From Calcarisporiella thermophila CBS 279.70 (taxonomy: Eukaryota; Calcarisporiellomycota), in the NCBI RefSeq assembly GCF_041956535.1, contig NW_027192191.1:371267-435266 (forward strand): 64,000 bases of DNA, written 5' to 3'. The position numbers and the translations under genes are program-made. The notes under the pieces were generated by a model. That model saw only the letters and a list, made by a program, of their open reading frames with translations, was not told where the DNA came from and ran no database searches. Numbering within the stretch: the first letter of the stretch is position 1; each line of letters starts with the position of its first letter. This document shows positions 49,972 to 61,513 of the stretch, one piece after another.

Positions 49972-50545
49972 GAAGAACTGAATACACTATAACAAATGTA
50001 GCTGGCATGATTTTTTAGAGCCCTAGCTTGTATAAATGCTAATTCTGTATATTTATTTGTAGCTTTACATAGTATTCTTATTCAATTTAACATAATCTAT
50101 TTTATATTCTACAAGCTAATGCCATTTCCTCAAAGTGTCTACACAATTTTGAAGATGTTACTTTTATGCTTCGATTTTTCGCTTCACTCTTAATCTCTTC
50201 TGTAAAACTTTATTATTAAGCCTACCCTTCTAAGCACCATACATTCTTGTGAATATATGAAACAAGAACGTTAAGCTCGCATATCATTGAAAATGGTGTG
50301 ACCCTAAGAACACATTAATACACACACTGCAGCTGTAATCATCCATTCTACCCAAAGGAAATCTATAGCGTGAAATATATCTGTAAATATAAAATAAAAG
50401 TTATATGAAATAAAAAATGTTTTCCAGTGGATATTCCCCCTGAAGTCCAAAAAATTAAGCAAATATCTTTGAAATACGAAATAACGACGACAAAGCTATT
50501 TACATAAAAAAAAAATGGTATAGACTAATAGCAAATATTCCGCCT
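49972..50545. other. Convergent 3' flanks of GTPBP1 and ERI1
   Basis: A/T-rich 574 bp between two convergent stop codons. No gene seen. Confidence 0.45.
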
Positions 50546-51564
50546 TCATCTCCTTTTTGATTTTAGTGATTTTTTCGGGTTTTCCGCATAATATCTGATC
50601 CAGAAAACACTGCCATCCGTCTTAAGATGCTGATTTGCTCTAAGTACACACCCGTCCCTTGCCATCCTTCGGGCTATTTCTGTCAAATTTCGCGAGTCAT
50701 CCAGGCCCGAGTGCAGTTTTCCATTGAATTCTACATCCCACCGCTTCAGCATTCGAGGAATATTTCTCTCTTTGCATCCGTAGAAATCCGAGAAAAGTAA
50801 GCGCAAGTTGACAAAAGACTCCGAAAAATAGGTTGGGCGTGGTATGGAGGAGTGTTTGCATTGTTTGGTAATAAAGTCGCGAATATCCCATGGACCATCC
50901 GTAACAAATACAGCACGATTTTCCCGGAAGAGAGAGTGGCGAGCGAGAAAGTCCTGAAATTTGATAAGAACTTCAGGGAAGAGTGGGCTTTGGTCTACAG
51001 AACTCTTGAAAAAAGTAACAAAGAGAACCAGATAAGCATTATAGGTATATATAGGACAAAAATCCTAAGATTATTGATGGTAAATACCTGTTGAATTCCC
51101 GTTAGCTCAATACAAAATTCAGATAGTTTTGGATTCATGCTAGGCTTTACATAGGAGTGAAATTCCTCCACTATTGAGAATCCTTTTGCCTCCACCAATA
51201 TTACAGGAAATTCGATGATCTCATTTGGAAAGTCAAAACTACCCGTCTTTTCGCAAGTCGCTTCTACATCGAAAAACAAATAATAGTCGAATGGCTGCTT
51301 GGGGAATTGAGGAAACTCCTCAGAATGATCTGACGCATCTGACTCGATCGCTTTGATATTCTTGCTGTCTAGATCTGAAGTGGAGCCAAGGTGGGCTTTT
51401 GCATCAGGTAAACTCGATTGTGTTTCTTTTGAATTTTTTACGTGATTCCGTAAGCGTTTCTTGAGTGTTTGCTTTAACCCGCGTGAATCCAATCCAAGCT
51501 CAGCAAGACGCTCACGCAACTGATCTACAGTAAGAGAATTGATCGGGGATGGGGAGGTTGTCAT
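50546..51564 (-). CDS. ERI1: ERI1/3'hExo-type 3'-5' exoribonuclease with N-terminal SAP domain
   Basis: Trims 3' overhangs of 5.8S rRNA, histone mRNA and small RNAs; in fission yeast it limits RNA interference. Two minus-strand exons: 51564-51088 and about 51010-50546. Residues about 10-43 form a SAP helix pair (LTVDQLRERLAELGLDSRG), the RNA-binding element typical of ERI1. The exonuclease is of DEDDh type: YYLFFDVEATCE gives the first Asp and Glu, DGPWDIRDFI the second Asp, and HSGLDDSRNLTEIA the His and final Asp. The splice joins ELTGIQQ to SSVDQSPLFPEV, matching the family spacing after the conserved TGI. The catalytic set is complete, so the enzyme should be active. Presence of ERI1 suggests, but does not show, an RNAi pathway in this fungus. 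Confidence 0.93.
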
Positions 51565-51818
51565 TGCTAAATTTATTGTGTATAATTCATTTAGTAGTTG
51601 AAACGATCTTTGTAGATGAAGCGGAGGCGAAATCTATTGATTGAGATATAAAATTTTAGGCCAACAAATTTGAAGCCAAATAAATAATCGAGATATATTA
51701 TTAGGCCAATTAAAAGACGTTTACTATTGTCAATTAAGATGGGAAAATATAAGCAGAATATATAAATTAAGAGCTTTTTGCCTCATTAATCCTTGGATAG
51801 CCTTTCAAAGGGTTCTGC

Positions 51819-52625
51819 TTAATAATGATAACCGCGAGCCTTGTGTCTCTTGTTGCGCATGTGTGGACGTTTGCCCTTATTCTTGTTTTTACCATTCCCC
51901 TTATTAGGCTTTCCGGGCTTTCCAGGCTTGCCGGGCTTTCCGGGCTTCTCTGGTTTGCCTGGTTTTTCAGGTTCACCGGGCTGGACGGGTCCGTCACCAT
52001 TTCCACTCACAGTGATAGTTTTGCGCTTGTTGAACAAATCTTTACCAGTGTTCTTGTTTCCATTGAACTCAGGGATAGTAGGTTTACCGGGCAGATTCGC
52101 GACAAGAAGTTCTTTGCCAGTGAGTTTTCCACCCTGCTTTCCTTCGATTTGAACATCCACACAATTCATATAGTACTCGCGGTTTCCTACAGCGTTTACC
52201 CAAGTCCATGCGAATACAGCCTTACCAGAAGGGGCATTGGCAGGGATTTTGATATTGTAGTTGCGCTGAAGTGGGCAAGTCTCCATCTCGTCCTGGATGA
52301 CGACAAAGGTTTTGGCATTATCATAAGAAAGTGCAAACTGACAGTGACCGCCTCCATGAGGAGCATTCCCACCAATCTTAATCGGAACAGTTTGTCCCGC
52401 TTTGTAGGTGCGCTCAGCAGGCCCTGCCTTAAATCCTCTGCAGGGATAAGTCGTTCCACCGAAACCGATGGGAGCATTCATGTCATAGTCTACTTCCCCT
52501 TTGCTTGACCAATATTTCGAGTGCTGGCTGTGGCGAGGTGGGGGGTCAACGAGCTCCATGTGGGCGGCAGCGAGCCCGGAGAAGGCTACCAAGGAGGTAG
52601 CGATAAGCAGTGTTTTAGCAAGCAT
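51819..52625 (-). CDS. Secreted lytic polysaccharide monooxygenase-like protein (AA11-like)
   Basis: Predicted copper-dependent oxidative enzyme acting on chitin or a related polymer outside the cell. The 268-residue frame is uninterrupted. A signal peptide covers about residues 1-21 and ends AAA, so the mature protein begins with His (HMELVDPPPRHS), as needed for the N-terminal copper histidine brace. The second His is in GGGHCQFALSYD. AFAWTWVNAVGNREYYMN is the late conserved segment, with an axial Tyr candidate, and is the pattern I associate with AA11 enzymes. Conserved Cys residues at YPCRGF, ETCPLQ and MNCVDV fit disulfides. The C-terminus carries PGK/PEK triplet repeats and a strongly basic tail ending RGYHY, with no carbohydrate-binding module. 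Activity and substrate are inference. Confidence 0.85.
   Translation of the reverse strand: MLAKTLLIATSLVAFSGLAAAHMELVDPPPRHSQHSKYWSSKGEVDYDMNAPIGFGGTTYPCRGFKAGPAERTYKAGQTVPIKIGGNAPHGGGHCQFALSYDNAKTFVVIQDEMETCPLQRNYNIKIPANAPSGKAVFAWTWVNAVGNREYYMNCVDVQIEGKQGGKLTGKELLVANLPGKPTIPEFNGNKNTGKDLFNKRKTITVSGNGDGPVQPGEPEKPGKPEKPGKPGKPGKPGKPNKGNGKNKNKGKRPHMRNKRHKARGYHY
51905..51990 (-). repeat. Tandem repeat encoding Pro-Gly-Lys triplets in the LPMO-like gene
   Basis: A 9-base unit encodes Pro-Gly-Lys repeatedly with Glu variants, forming an extended collagen-like linker between the catalytic domain and the basic tail. Repeat number is likely to vary among strains. Confidence 0.8.
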
Positions 52626-54025
52626 TTTGATTGAAAGGATAACAGGTTAAATCGACTAGCGAAAAGTTAGCTCTAAAAAGTGTATAAAGAGAAGATAGAA
52701 GGGTGGGGAAGAGGGAATAGAAGGAGTTGGAATAGAGGCCTTGGCCGGCAAGGATGAAGTCAAGGAGAGGTTGGGGGGTAAAAATTTGGCGTAAAAGAAA
52801 ACCTTTGGCTAGAGGGGATGACTAGTTTTATACGTTTTTTTTCTCCAAAGAACAACTTTACAAATCAAACTCCTGGGGGTACATGTGCACATACGTATTT
52901 CGGCATTTGCTGGGAGGCAGCTAAAAGTGCTCCCTCCGTTAACTATTCCAGGTTTAAGCTGGATTTGATCATTGGTTTCCTACGGCACTTTCCTATTACG
53001 CTTTTTCTCCCACATAATATCTGAACACAACATAAATAGTAATTTTTGTGGTGCAACCTAGGAAGTTAAAAGCACTTGAGCATCCCGGCGAGAAAATCAA
53101 ATGAACCATATGTAGCGGGAAAACGAGGTGTGCAAAGGTTGATTTTGCACTAATGGTATATCGAATCTCAGTATAATTCTACCCCACTATACTCCGAATC
53201 CATGCTTTTTATGCAAATTTAAGTAGCGGTTATCCACTCTATTGCGTTCCTATATGCATTGATATATAAGCCACCCGACCATCGGAGATGATGGTCATTA
53301 TTTCATTAAATTTGTGACCAAATGTTATTTCGTTATAATTTTAAAGTTCGCCCGAGCAATAATACAGGCGCGAATTGCAACAAGTTCTGTAAAAATGAGC
53401 GAAGCCTTATCTATAGTAAGTATGGTTAGGTTCTTGTAATTAGGAGCCGTCATGGACGATCTCCAGCCTATATCTCCCAATTAATTCGTTGAATATTTTT
53501 ATAGAAAAATGGTAGACAAATATACTAAGCTGAATATATGATTACCATTTTTTATCAATACGACCATTTAACTGGGTTTTGACTCGCTGTACGTCAGCAT
53601 GCCGGGTAATGAATTTGCATAGATTGTTTCCGGGCTGCGGAGAAGAATCTCCAATGTTCTACCAATATGTTTTTGTCTGGTCGACCTGCACGAATGGTAC
53701 AGCACAATGGTACCAAGTAATATTTGAATATGCTTCTGCCATTGTGGAATAAACAGTATCCTCGGTATTGTTTATTATACAAAAGATCTATATCAATACA
53801 ACTTCCGCACCCGGGCGTGGGATGCCAAGCTATATCGCTACCCTCCGTCTAACATTTATGAAGTCAATTGGCTGGAGTAGAAGATCTGATTTCGCAGGTT
53901 TATAGTTCGATACGCAACCAGCTTATTTGATATTCAAATGGCATTGCATTTGCATGATCCCGTAACTCCCATATTCTCTACAATATCAGCGTGTTTCCAA
54001 AGTTCCGACGGTTGGAAGTTAAAAT
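52626..54025. other. Intergenic, A/T-rich, no supported gene
   Basis: About 1.4 kb upstream of the secreted LPMO-like gene and downstream of the C2H2 gene. The first 100 bases next to the LPMO start are purine-rich on the plus strand (pyrimidine-rich on the gene strand). Open frames at 52818-53024 and 53594-53782 have no motif. A B-box-like word near 53907 lacks a matching tRNA fold. Confidence 0.4.
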
Positions 54026-54962
54026 TTAGATTTTTTTCTCTGTTAATTTCTGTGCAGATTTTTCCTTGCCCAAAGTTAGACCGCACTTTCGAACTGTGGT
54101 GTGTCTCTTCAATGCATCACGTCTAGAAAATTTCTTGGAACACACGGTGCAGGAGAAGGGCTTTATCTAATATGTATACAATTGAAGAGATAGTCAGCAA
54201 TCTTATATACTATATAGAATAAACCATCCTGTATGTATATCTTACCTGGTCATGTATCCTTCGATGCCGTTTCAAATCATGATTTCGATGAAAGGACTGT
54301 GAACATTGGTCACAGCGATATGGACGATCCACATTCCAAGGACTTCCTTTGGCAAATAGTGCAGGTACAACACATACTTCTTTTGTTGCTGCTGCTATTG
54401 TTGCTGCTGTTGGACAGAGTTGAGGAGAAGATGACGGAGTCGAATCGAGAGCAATATATGCTCCGGGTCCCCACGATAGACTCCATGGATTGATAGGGTA
54501 TATTGCCGAAGCTAGAGGAAAAAGCAGCAAAGGTGATGATAAATTTGCCTCTGGGATTGTATCTAGATCGGGAGACCTCGCAAAACTTGTCCAAGAGGCA
54601 GATGGAGTTGGTACCGAATACCCATCGGGTTGCAGTGAGACGGAATCTAGTGGAATAGATTCAGATCCTGCTGCCATCTCCGATTCACTTGGCGAGGCAT
54701 CGATGCTGAACGAATACTGCTTCTCTAAGTCGTACCAACTATTTGGCAATTCGGGTTTAGGGTCTAGTACTGGTGTTGGCTCAGAAAAAGTATCTGTGAA
54801 TGGTAGAAGAAGCACACTATCCGAATGGTTTGCAACGGCATCATAAGCTAGGTTAATTTGGTAGGTGCCTCTTTGTACCGCACTATAATTGACGTTGAAA
54901 ATGTCAAGAGGAAAATTGGGTTTGTATTCGAGATTTTCTTGTATATAGGTGCTAGCATGCAT
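54026..54962 (-). CDS. C2H2 zinc-finger transcription factor
   Basis: Two minus-strand exons. The first runs from ATG 54962 (MHASTYIQENLEYKPN) to about 54247 and the second from about 54154 to 54026. About 200 N-terminal residues are Ser/Pro-rich and acidic with hydrophobic patches, typical of an activation region. Two zinc fingers follow: YRCDQCSQSFHRNHDLKRH...H, then across the intron PFSCTVCSKKFSRRDALKRH with Cys as the last ligand (C2HC). The NHDLKRH...KPF...DALKRH pair is a common fungal regulator arrangement. The tail after the fingers is basic and short. An upstream exon ending near 54985 cannot be excluded, as a good acceptor-like AG precedes the ATG. Target genes unknown. Confidence 0.85.
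54375..54416 (-). repeat. GCT/GCA trinucleotide-rich tract in the zinc-finger gene
   Basis: An imperfect trinucleotide tract encoding an Ala-rich segment (ATIAAATKE) and neighbouring Gln-poor sequence. Short and probably of little functional weight. Confidence 0.6.
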
Positions 54963-56271
54963 ATCGAATACAGTCAATACTAGAAAGATTATTAGTAACA
55001 ACAAGAGATATCAATATAAAACCAACTGTGAAATAAATTGTCCAAATAAAAAGAAGATAAAACAACAAGTAGCTGGGGTTGTAAATTCCTGATCGCTGGT
55101 TTAAATACTTTTTAAAAAAATTATCTTCGGAGAAATAAAAACAATCAAGTGCAAATAAAGTACTTTTGTACAAACAATTTTCACATTAAACGAGATTGTC
55201 TTAATGAAATAAAAGAAAGTGTGATCAAGGCTTTGATTTAGTCCATAGATGTCAATGCGAAAAGCGATTGACAATAGTTTAATGGTTGGCCGGTTGTTAA
55301 AACCTTCGGGTTGGATAAAATCGGATATTTGTGCAGATAAAAACACTACCATCCTCTGCCAGATCCCAAGCAAACCTGATACCTTTCGGAGTGATCACTG
55401 TGGTTTCATACGTTATACGCCAAGTTTTCCCCCACTTGTACTGCAAAATAAAAAAAAGCAACCTTGTTACTCTCCTTAAATGGATATACCAATTAATTTG
55501 AGCTTAATCCAATTAACACTTATTTGTTTTATTGACAACAGTATCCGCTAAGTGACTATTTCAATGAGTTGGATTAATATTGTTCTCACATTCTCCGAAG
55601 TAATTGATTAATGTGGGAGCACAATAAAAAACCTGTTTATGCATGAATCGTTATCTCATAAGACGGAATACAAGCGAACTAGAACAAGTTTTAATACAAA
55701 AGTCCCACATGACTATCCGAAGTCTCTAATCTGTATTTATATTACATGCAATTTTCACCATTAATTGACATTAAATAAATATAGAAGCACTATTATGCTT
55801 TGGTAGAGAAAAACAATGCCTATGTATAGTTTAGATTTAAGACACTCTGGCTTCACGTTACTATTTGAAGTTTAATTTGGATGTATTTTGAAGGTCAACT
55901 TCTCCGATAGTGTTAAATATTAAAGCAGGTCAAAGGATTTCTTTATTCCTACTAAGAAATTTACCGGGAGTAATGGAGAGAGATTGTAATAAATAGTAAA
56001 ACTTTTTTTTATCGGTTAATTTTTCTTTCAGAGTGCTCCTTATACATTGAATTCAACTAATTTTATATTAAACAAATGACCTTATATTATATTATATTTG
56101 AAAAATTAGTACTATTTTGATCAAAGCCAAAAGAAATTCACGGTTTATTAATTGTTATTATCCATGATATTACGTGTAAAGGGTTGTTAGGAATTGTTTG
56201 GCAAAATGGCTCGCCAAGGAGCTTCCGCTCAGCTTTATTGACCATTATATATTTATTAAGAGCTTTATTCA

Positions 56272-56307
56272 AAATAAAATGCCAAATAAAATGCCAAATA
56301 AAATGCC
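56272..56307. repeat. Three-copy 12-base tandem repeat
   Basis: The unit AAATAAAATGCC is repeated three times without a mismatch, followed by the start of a fourth copy. It lies in non-coding DNA. It is far too short and regular to be a CRISPR array. Confidence 0.9.
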
Positions 56308-56460
56308 AAGCCGATCTAACAAGTAGCGAACAGTGCACAATAAGTATGGGAGGATGTTCTCAAGGCGATTCCGAATAAACTTCAAATTAATTGACAATAG
56401 ATTCCTTGCTACTTCAATCTGCATACACATTAACATTTTGGAAATAAACCAGACATCTGT

Positions 56461-56504
56461 TAAATAGAAATAGAAATAGAAATAAAAATAAAATAAAATA
56501 AAAC
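56461..56504. repeat. A/T-rich microsatellite (AAATAG then AAAAT units)
   Basis: A run of AAATAG-like hexamers grading into AAAAT/AAAT units, typical of replication slippage. Confidence 0.85.
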
Positions 56505-56832
56505 AGCTGTAGATCAAATTGGTCATATAATTAAAACCAAGGCCAGTTAGAATGCGAAGCTCAGCACAAATGGGAATTAAAAGAGATTAAAATGTGGAGT
56601 AAAGTGTGATTCTGCAGTAAAAAAGAGTTTAGAGTTATATTTTAGTTATTACTAATCGATATCATTTAAATAGGCCCCAATATCATGAGTTGGATATTTG
56701 ATTGAGTTACCAGTGCATAGGAAAAAACAATATTCGTATTGGTATTGCAGAAAGAAAAATGAATATAAATGTATTTTTTAATCAGATATTAATTCCCAAT
56801 ATAAAGAGACAGGAAATTTTGTTTAAAAATAT

Positions 56833-58293
56833 TTAGCGATGAGTTGATATATGAGTCTCCAACTCCATTCCGCCTCGGATTATTGCAACGCGCATATGAG
56901 ACATGAGATTCCGAGCAGCATTTGAGTGATCATACGACCCTCCATTAAATGCGGTTGTCATATCTTTACCGATACCTGAGAGAATTAATTTGCGTCCTCC
57001 TGGGTGGCTATCAATGAAATCTGCAAGATCGTACACAACTCCTTCAATAACAACCAGTGCATGATTCTCTTTCAAGCACATGTTTTGAACTAAATAGCGT
57101 GGTGATTGAGATATCATTTAGTATCGAAAATATTATAGAAAATTGCTTTGTACAATTGCATTCTATTATCTGAAATAGCTCAACTTACACTCCTCAAAAG
57201 TGATAATGGGAAGCTTGTTTATCGGAACTCCCCAATTGAGTTTTGCCTTCCTTACATCAAGTTTTTTCTGTAACATATATATGCGTCCTCTTTGTACCTC
57301 GTTTTCTGGGAATTTTTTGAGATCATATGCCAGGCCTAGGAGGGAGCAGACATAGATGAGCCATTTGGTAGGGTCGTATTGGTAAAAACGTATTGCGTTG
57401 CGGTAATCGTTTGGGAACTCGTGGTGAACTAAATTTGCGACAATAGAGTTGGTTAAGGTAATGAATAATATCCTGTGTGATAGCATAATAAAAAAGTTCG
57501 ATTTGTTACAATTGTGATAACCCTCGCCCATTGTTACCAGCGCAGTGATAAAGTGATCTCGAGGTGTTCGTCTATCATCATAAGTTGTCTCTCCAATATA
57601 ATGGGCCAAGCTATTTACACAGAACGTGGCATGGTGCACAAAGGTTAACCTCAAGGTCCCTGCAATAAAAAGGCCACCTCTCCAATCTCCCCATCCAAGC
57701 CCTGCCACGAGATAGGGAAAAAGATACCCCATTCCAATTGCAAAATACCCGTAATATTTATGCTGAATCCACGCAATCGGATTTGCATCGAGATCGGAGA
57801 CGTCAGCATGCCCCACCTTAATTTTCTTGCCCCGTCTTAAAAGCATCCATCCTATATGAGACCAAAGTAGGCCTCGATGGGCGGAATATGGGTCCTTGTC
57901 TGTATCAGTGTAGCGATGATGCGCGCGATGCTTTAGACACCACCATCGAATCGAACCCTGCACGGCCCCTGAACCCCCCAAGCAAAAAAAGAGCTGTAGC
58001 AAAGGATGCGCTCTGTATGCTCGATGAGACCAAAGTCGATGATAACCAGCAGTGATGCACAGTCCAGTGTAGTAATAATAAATCACCGCCCATATCAGCG
58101 TTTTGATCTGAATTTCTGTGGTGCATATTCCATAAAGAGAGACAAGCGGCGTACCAAGGATAAAGGCAACGTTCAACCAATTGACATATTTGTACCAGTT
58201 GTTAATTGTTATTGGTCCATCGAATAATGGCTCGGATTTATCGGGCGTACTAATAGAACGTGATATCTTTGTTACTGTCGTAACTGTGGACAT
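56833..58293 (-). CDS. OLE1: Delta-9 acyl-CoA desaturase with C-terminal cytochrome b5 domain (Ole1)
   Basis: An ER membrane di-iron enzyme that makes palmitoleoyl- and oleoyl-CoA. Minus-strand exons 58293-57510, 57428-57189 and 57089-56833 sum to 426 aa. Histidine boxes are HRLWSH, HRAHHRY and, across the first intron, GEGYHNFHHEFP. Pairs of hydrophobic helices flank the boxes. The second intron joins ITFEE to FQNMCLKENHALVV and opens the cytochrome b5 domain, with VYDLADFIDSHPGG giving the first haem His; the second His should lie in YDHSNAARNLM. The fused b5 domain is the fungal arrangement. The 81-base first intron is a multiple of three and stop-free, so retention would insert 27 residues into the active site. 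A/T-rich TATA-like sequence lies about 60-90 bases upstream of the start. Confidence 0.96.
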
Positions 58294-59312
58294 GATTTAA
58301 TCTTCAATGTATCGTAGTAAAAATGTACTAGTGACAAGAGAGCATATATAAGTAAATATATATCTAGGTATATACACTGAATAAATAGTATGGTCGCTAC
58401 AATAATTGTGGATGATAGGTTATTTTAAAAATCTACTTCGGTTTATATATTATTTTCTTGTGTAATTCTGATGTAAGAAAAGGCCAATAGGGTTATTTAT
58501 TAATTTCAATTTATAATGTCAATGGCAATATTTAATATTCCCAAAGGTTGGGGAATTTAGAAAATAGCAATTGTGTATTATCTTGTGCATCTTTATAACT
58601 TGATACGTGTTTTTGGAAACTTGCAAGAAATTAATGAAAAATATTTGGTGATTTTTAGTATTTATAATTATATCACTATTCCTCTGAGAGAGTTCCTTAT
58701 CACATTGAGAAACTTCGTTTATTCCAACGTTCATTCTTTTTCTTGATACTATCAAATGTTAGAGCACACTTTATCATGATGTGTGTCAACAAATTTTGAC
58801 TAGCTATTGTTTGGGGTGAATACATTAACCTTTCAATATTTATTTTGGATTTGTGTTCACTCCTTGATTGGTTGTTTTGCATGAGCTTTTCTTTCATTTG
58901 GTACGATACGAGGGATAATGACTTCACTGCTATTTCTTGGTGTTTTTCGAGATAAATATTATTTGTTTAATATTTTTCACATATGTTGAGGAAGGTCAAT
59001 GTTTCTCACACTTATTTTGGGGCTATACTGAAGGATATTTTTTTAAATGAATTGGATGGTTGAACTTTCGTCAGATGTGAATGTTAGTGCGAAGGTTTTG
59101 AGCTGTTCAATTTTAGTATATTTTAATAAAACGTATCTGATGACTGTATTTAGATATGAACTTTTCATCTGAAAAACAAATTTATTAAAAGCTTTACAAA
59201 ACTATCTAAATGTCTGCTTAGGAAAGTAACACATTAAATTAAATGATATATTTCATTTGATCTGGTGCGTAAGTTTGATTTATAGAAATAGATATACATT
59301 TAAATATGCTGC
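58294..59312. other. Intergenic, A/T-rich
   Basis: About 1 kb between two minus-strand genes. TATA-like words occur at about 58344-58375, close to the desaturase start. No other feature seen. Confidence 0.45.
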
Positions 59313-60954
59313 CTAGTGCTTCTCCCCTTGGTCTCGCCGCTCTATAGTCATCCACATTCCATAGCGCATTTGAAGGGTAAGCGCGAGATTATAAGTGATA
59401 GTTTGGTGTGGAACAATATGGAACTTGTAACGCTTAATGAACAGTGCCATTACAAGAACACCCTCAATGGTTGCCAAGGTTTGACCCAAACATGTTCGTG
59501 GACCGGCATGGAACACCGGCCATTCGTAGGCGCTTGGCTTTTCATCTTTTAGCCATCGATCCGGATTAAAATCTTTCGCGTCCGGGCCCCAAATGGCTTC
59601 CGAGCGGCCCATTGCATAAGGGCTCCATACAACGTGATCACCTTTCTTTACAAAGGTACCGTCCGGCAAGAGAGTGTCTTCAAGGGCACATTTCTGGTTT
59701 ATAGGTACACTTGGGAACAGGCGTAGAACCTCGTTCCATACCGCGGTCGTGTAGGTCAATTTTTTGTAAGCTTCGTACAATTCGGCAGAATCGAGATCGT
59801 CTTTAATTACGCCTTTGACCTCTTCATAAATTTTATCAACCACTTGCGGGTGCTCTGAAAGACAGTAAAAAGCCCACGAGAGCGCTCCGGCTGTAGTGTC
59901 CCGCCCGGCAATGATAAAGTTTAGAATAATATCACGCAGCTGCTTGTCGTTTAACTGGTTGCCATGCTCGTCACGAGTGTTGGACATAAAACGAGAGAGC
60001 AAATCTTGTTTCGAGCTTAGATCCGCTGCTTTTCGTCGTTCCTGAATGACTTTACTTGCAAAACTATCCACCGTTTCCACATGTGGTTTAGGGTTACTGC
60101 GTGGAAAGACGAAGTTTCGTGCCGCCATGTAAATATTCCAAAGGGGAAGTACCTGGCGAAGCATGATCTCCGATTGCATTGCATCAAACGACTTGGCAAA
60201 CTTGACCTCGCGCGACAAATCCATTGCACCAATAGAGGTACCAAAGCCAATTCTCAGGAATGATTCGAGGGTGAATCGGAAAAAGAGATCGTGGAGATCT
60301 ATCTTTTCCCCAGTGGATGCATAATCGTCGAGCACTTTGAATGCTAGTCTAGATTCGTCAATGAACACCCTAGTTATAGTCACCCTGAGTTAATATCTTT
60401 TCTTCCCATTGCCAGTAAGTCCTAGGAAGGAGAACTCACCCAGTGAACCAATCGCGAAAGTTTTTGACATTGAATATATGACTAGCGGTTTTACGCTGGT
60501 AACGCCAAGTATCACCATTCACATTGAAAATGCCATCTCCAAATAGATCGTACATCTTTTCGTGGAAGTCGGATGCCTTCCCGAACCCCTCAAAATTTGA
60601 CTTTAGGATATACTCAACGTTGCGTGGGTCGATCGTCATAATTTGTCTGGGAAAGAACAACGCGGTGAAGGTCCTGTGAATCCAGAGATCAGAAGAGCTT
60701 TTCAGGCTTGCGTGTTATGTTTTTATTACTAACCAAGTCATTCCAAAGTCCTCGTGCGCTGCTGTAACTATATCGTGTATATGCCCCTGTGCCTGTATGA
60801 GTTCGGGCAATACCCCTATCAGAGGAAATCCTCTTGCATTTTTCATATCGGGACGGTGATCGGACCCGATGGCACTGTCAGGATAAAGATAACAGAGCAC
60901 AGCAAGCGGCACGGTAACGGCGCATCCAAGTGCGCCAATATACTTAGTAGCCAT
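59313..60954 (-). CDS. Cytochrome P450, fatty-acid-hydroxylase-like (CYP52/CYP86 type)
   Basis: A haem monooxygenase, probably in the ER membrane and acting on fatty acids or alkanes. Minus-strand exons are about 60954-60736, 60674-60433 and 60371-59313, giving just over 500 aa. An N-terminal hydrophobic anchor is present. The I-helix oxygen-binding motif is AGRDTT, the K-helix ExxR is in NEVLRLFPSVP, the PERF-like region is FNPDRWL and the haem loop is FHAGPRTCLGQ, with Cys as the iron ligand. SPYAMGRSEAIWGPDA before the haem loop and a long F-G region are typical of the CYP52/CYP86/CYP704 group of omega-hydroxylases; I infer that group by pattern only. A TATA-like word near 61044-61052 lies about 90 bases upstream of the start. 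It sits next to the desaturase gene. Confidence 0.93.
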
Positions 60955-61513
60955 AGCAATTTGATAATTTCAGTTAGAAAATATAAAAAAATTGGAAGCG
61001 GGCGAAGAGCAGTGTGGAGTGAATGTGGAGAAAATGCGAGTCCTATATAAAATGTGACGTAACACAGCCATTTTTCATGTGAAAAATCCTCTAGAACAAA
61101 GTTCCCCAAAAAATTGCGATTAGTTTTAGAAATATAGGGTGCTATAATAAGGGGTGCGACATTGAATCGAAGCTGTGAAAAGAGGCCAGACCTTTATCGT
61201 ATCTTTAAATTTTCTAGTGACAGCTGTCATATATGCAGTTAATTTGTTGAATTAAATCTTCCCTTTATCTCATGAAAATGTTGTGTTTTCAGCCATGAGA
61301 CGGTCAAAATTTTCAAGTTTATAGGAGAAAAAGTACAAAAGGGATTGGCTATTTTTCATCTAAAATCCTCTGGGCTCAACATTATACCCCAACAAGGGAT
61401 AAATGACATACCCATAACCAGCTCAAGCTGAGTAGAGATACGGGGCTACGCGAAGCGGGGTCACTGAGAATATTTAATAATTCAAGGGATTTTATTCTGA
61501 ATCTCTTTCGAAA
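60955..61513. other. Intergenic between P450 and KPWE genes
   Basis: 559 bp containing the P450 promoter (TATA-like word near 61044-61052) and the 3' flank of the KPWE gene. No other gene seen. Confidence 0.45.

Larger units (their letters stand above)
54963..56832. other. Long A/T-rich intergenic region
   Basis: About 1.9 kb with no supported gene. It contains a three-copy 12-base tandem repeat (56272-56307) and an A/T microsatellite (56461-56504), annotated separately. It must include the zinc-finger gene promoter and the desaturase 3' flank. No tRNA or transposon hallmarks seen. Confidence 0.4.

Noticed and set aside
51825-52508. 227-codon plus-strand frame opposite the LPMO-like gene
   Set aside because: Antisense shadow; the minus strand has a signal peptide and copper-binding histidines.
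53895-53925. Possible tRNA B-box word
   Set aside because: No A-box at the right distance and no cloverleaf could be folded by eye.
56272-56504. Repeat cluster resembling an array
   Set aside because: Units of 4-12 bases without spacers are microsatellites in a eukaryotic genome, not CRISPR.
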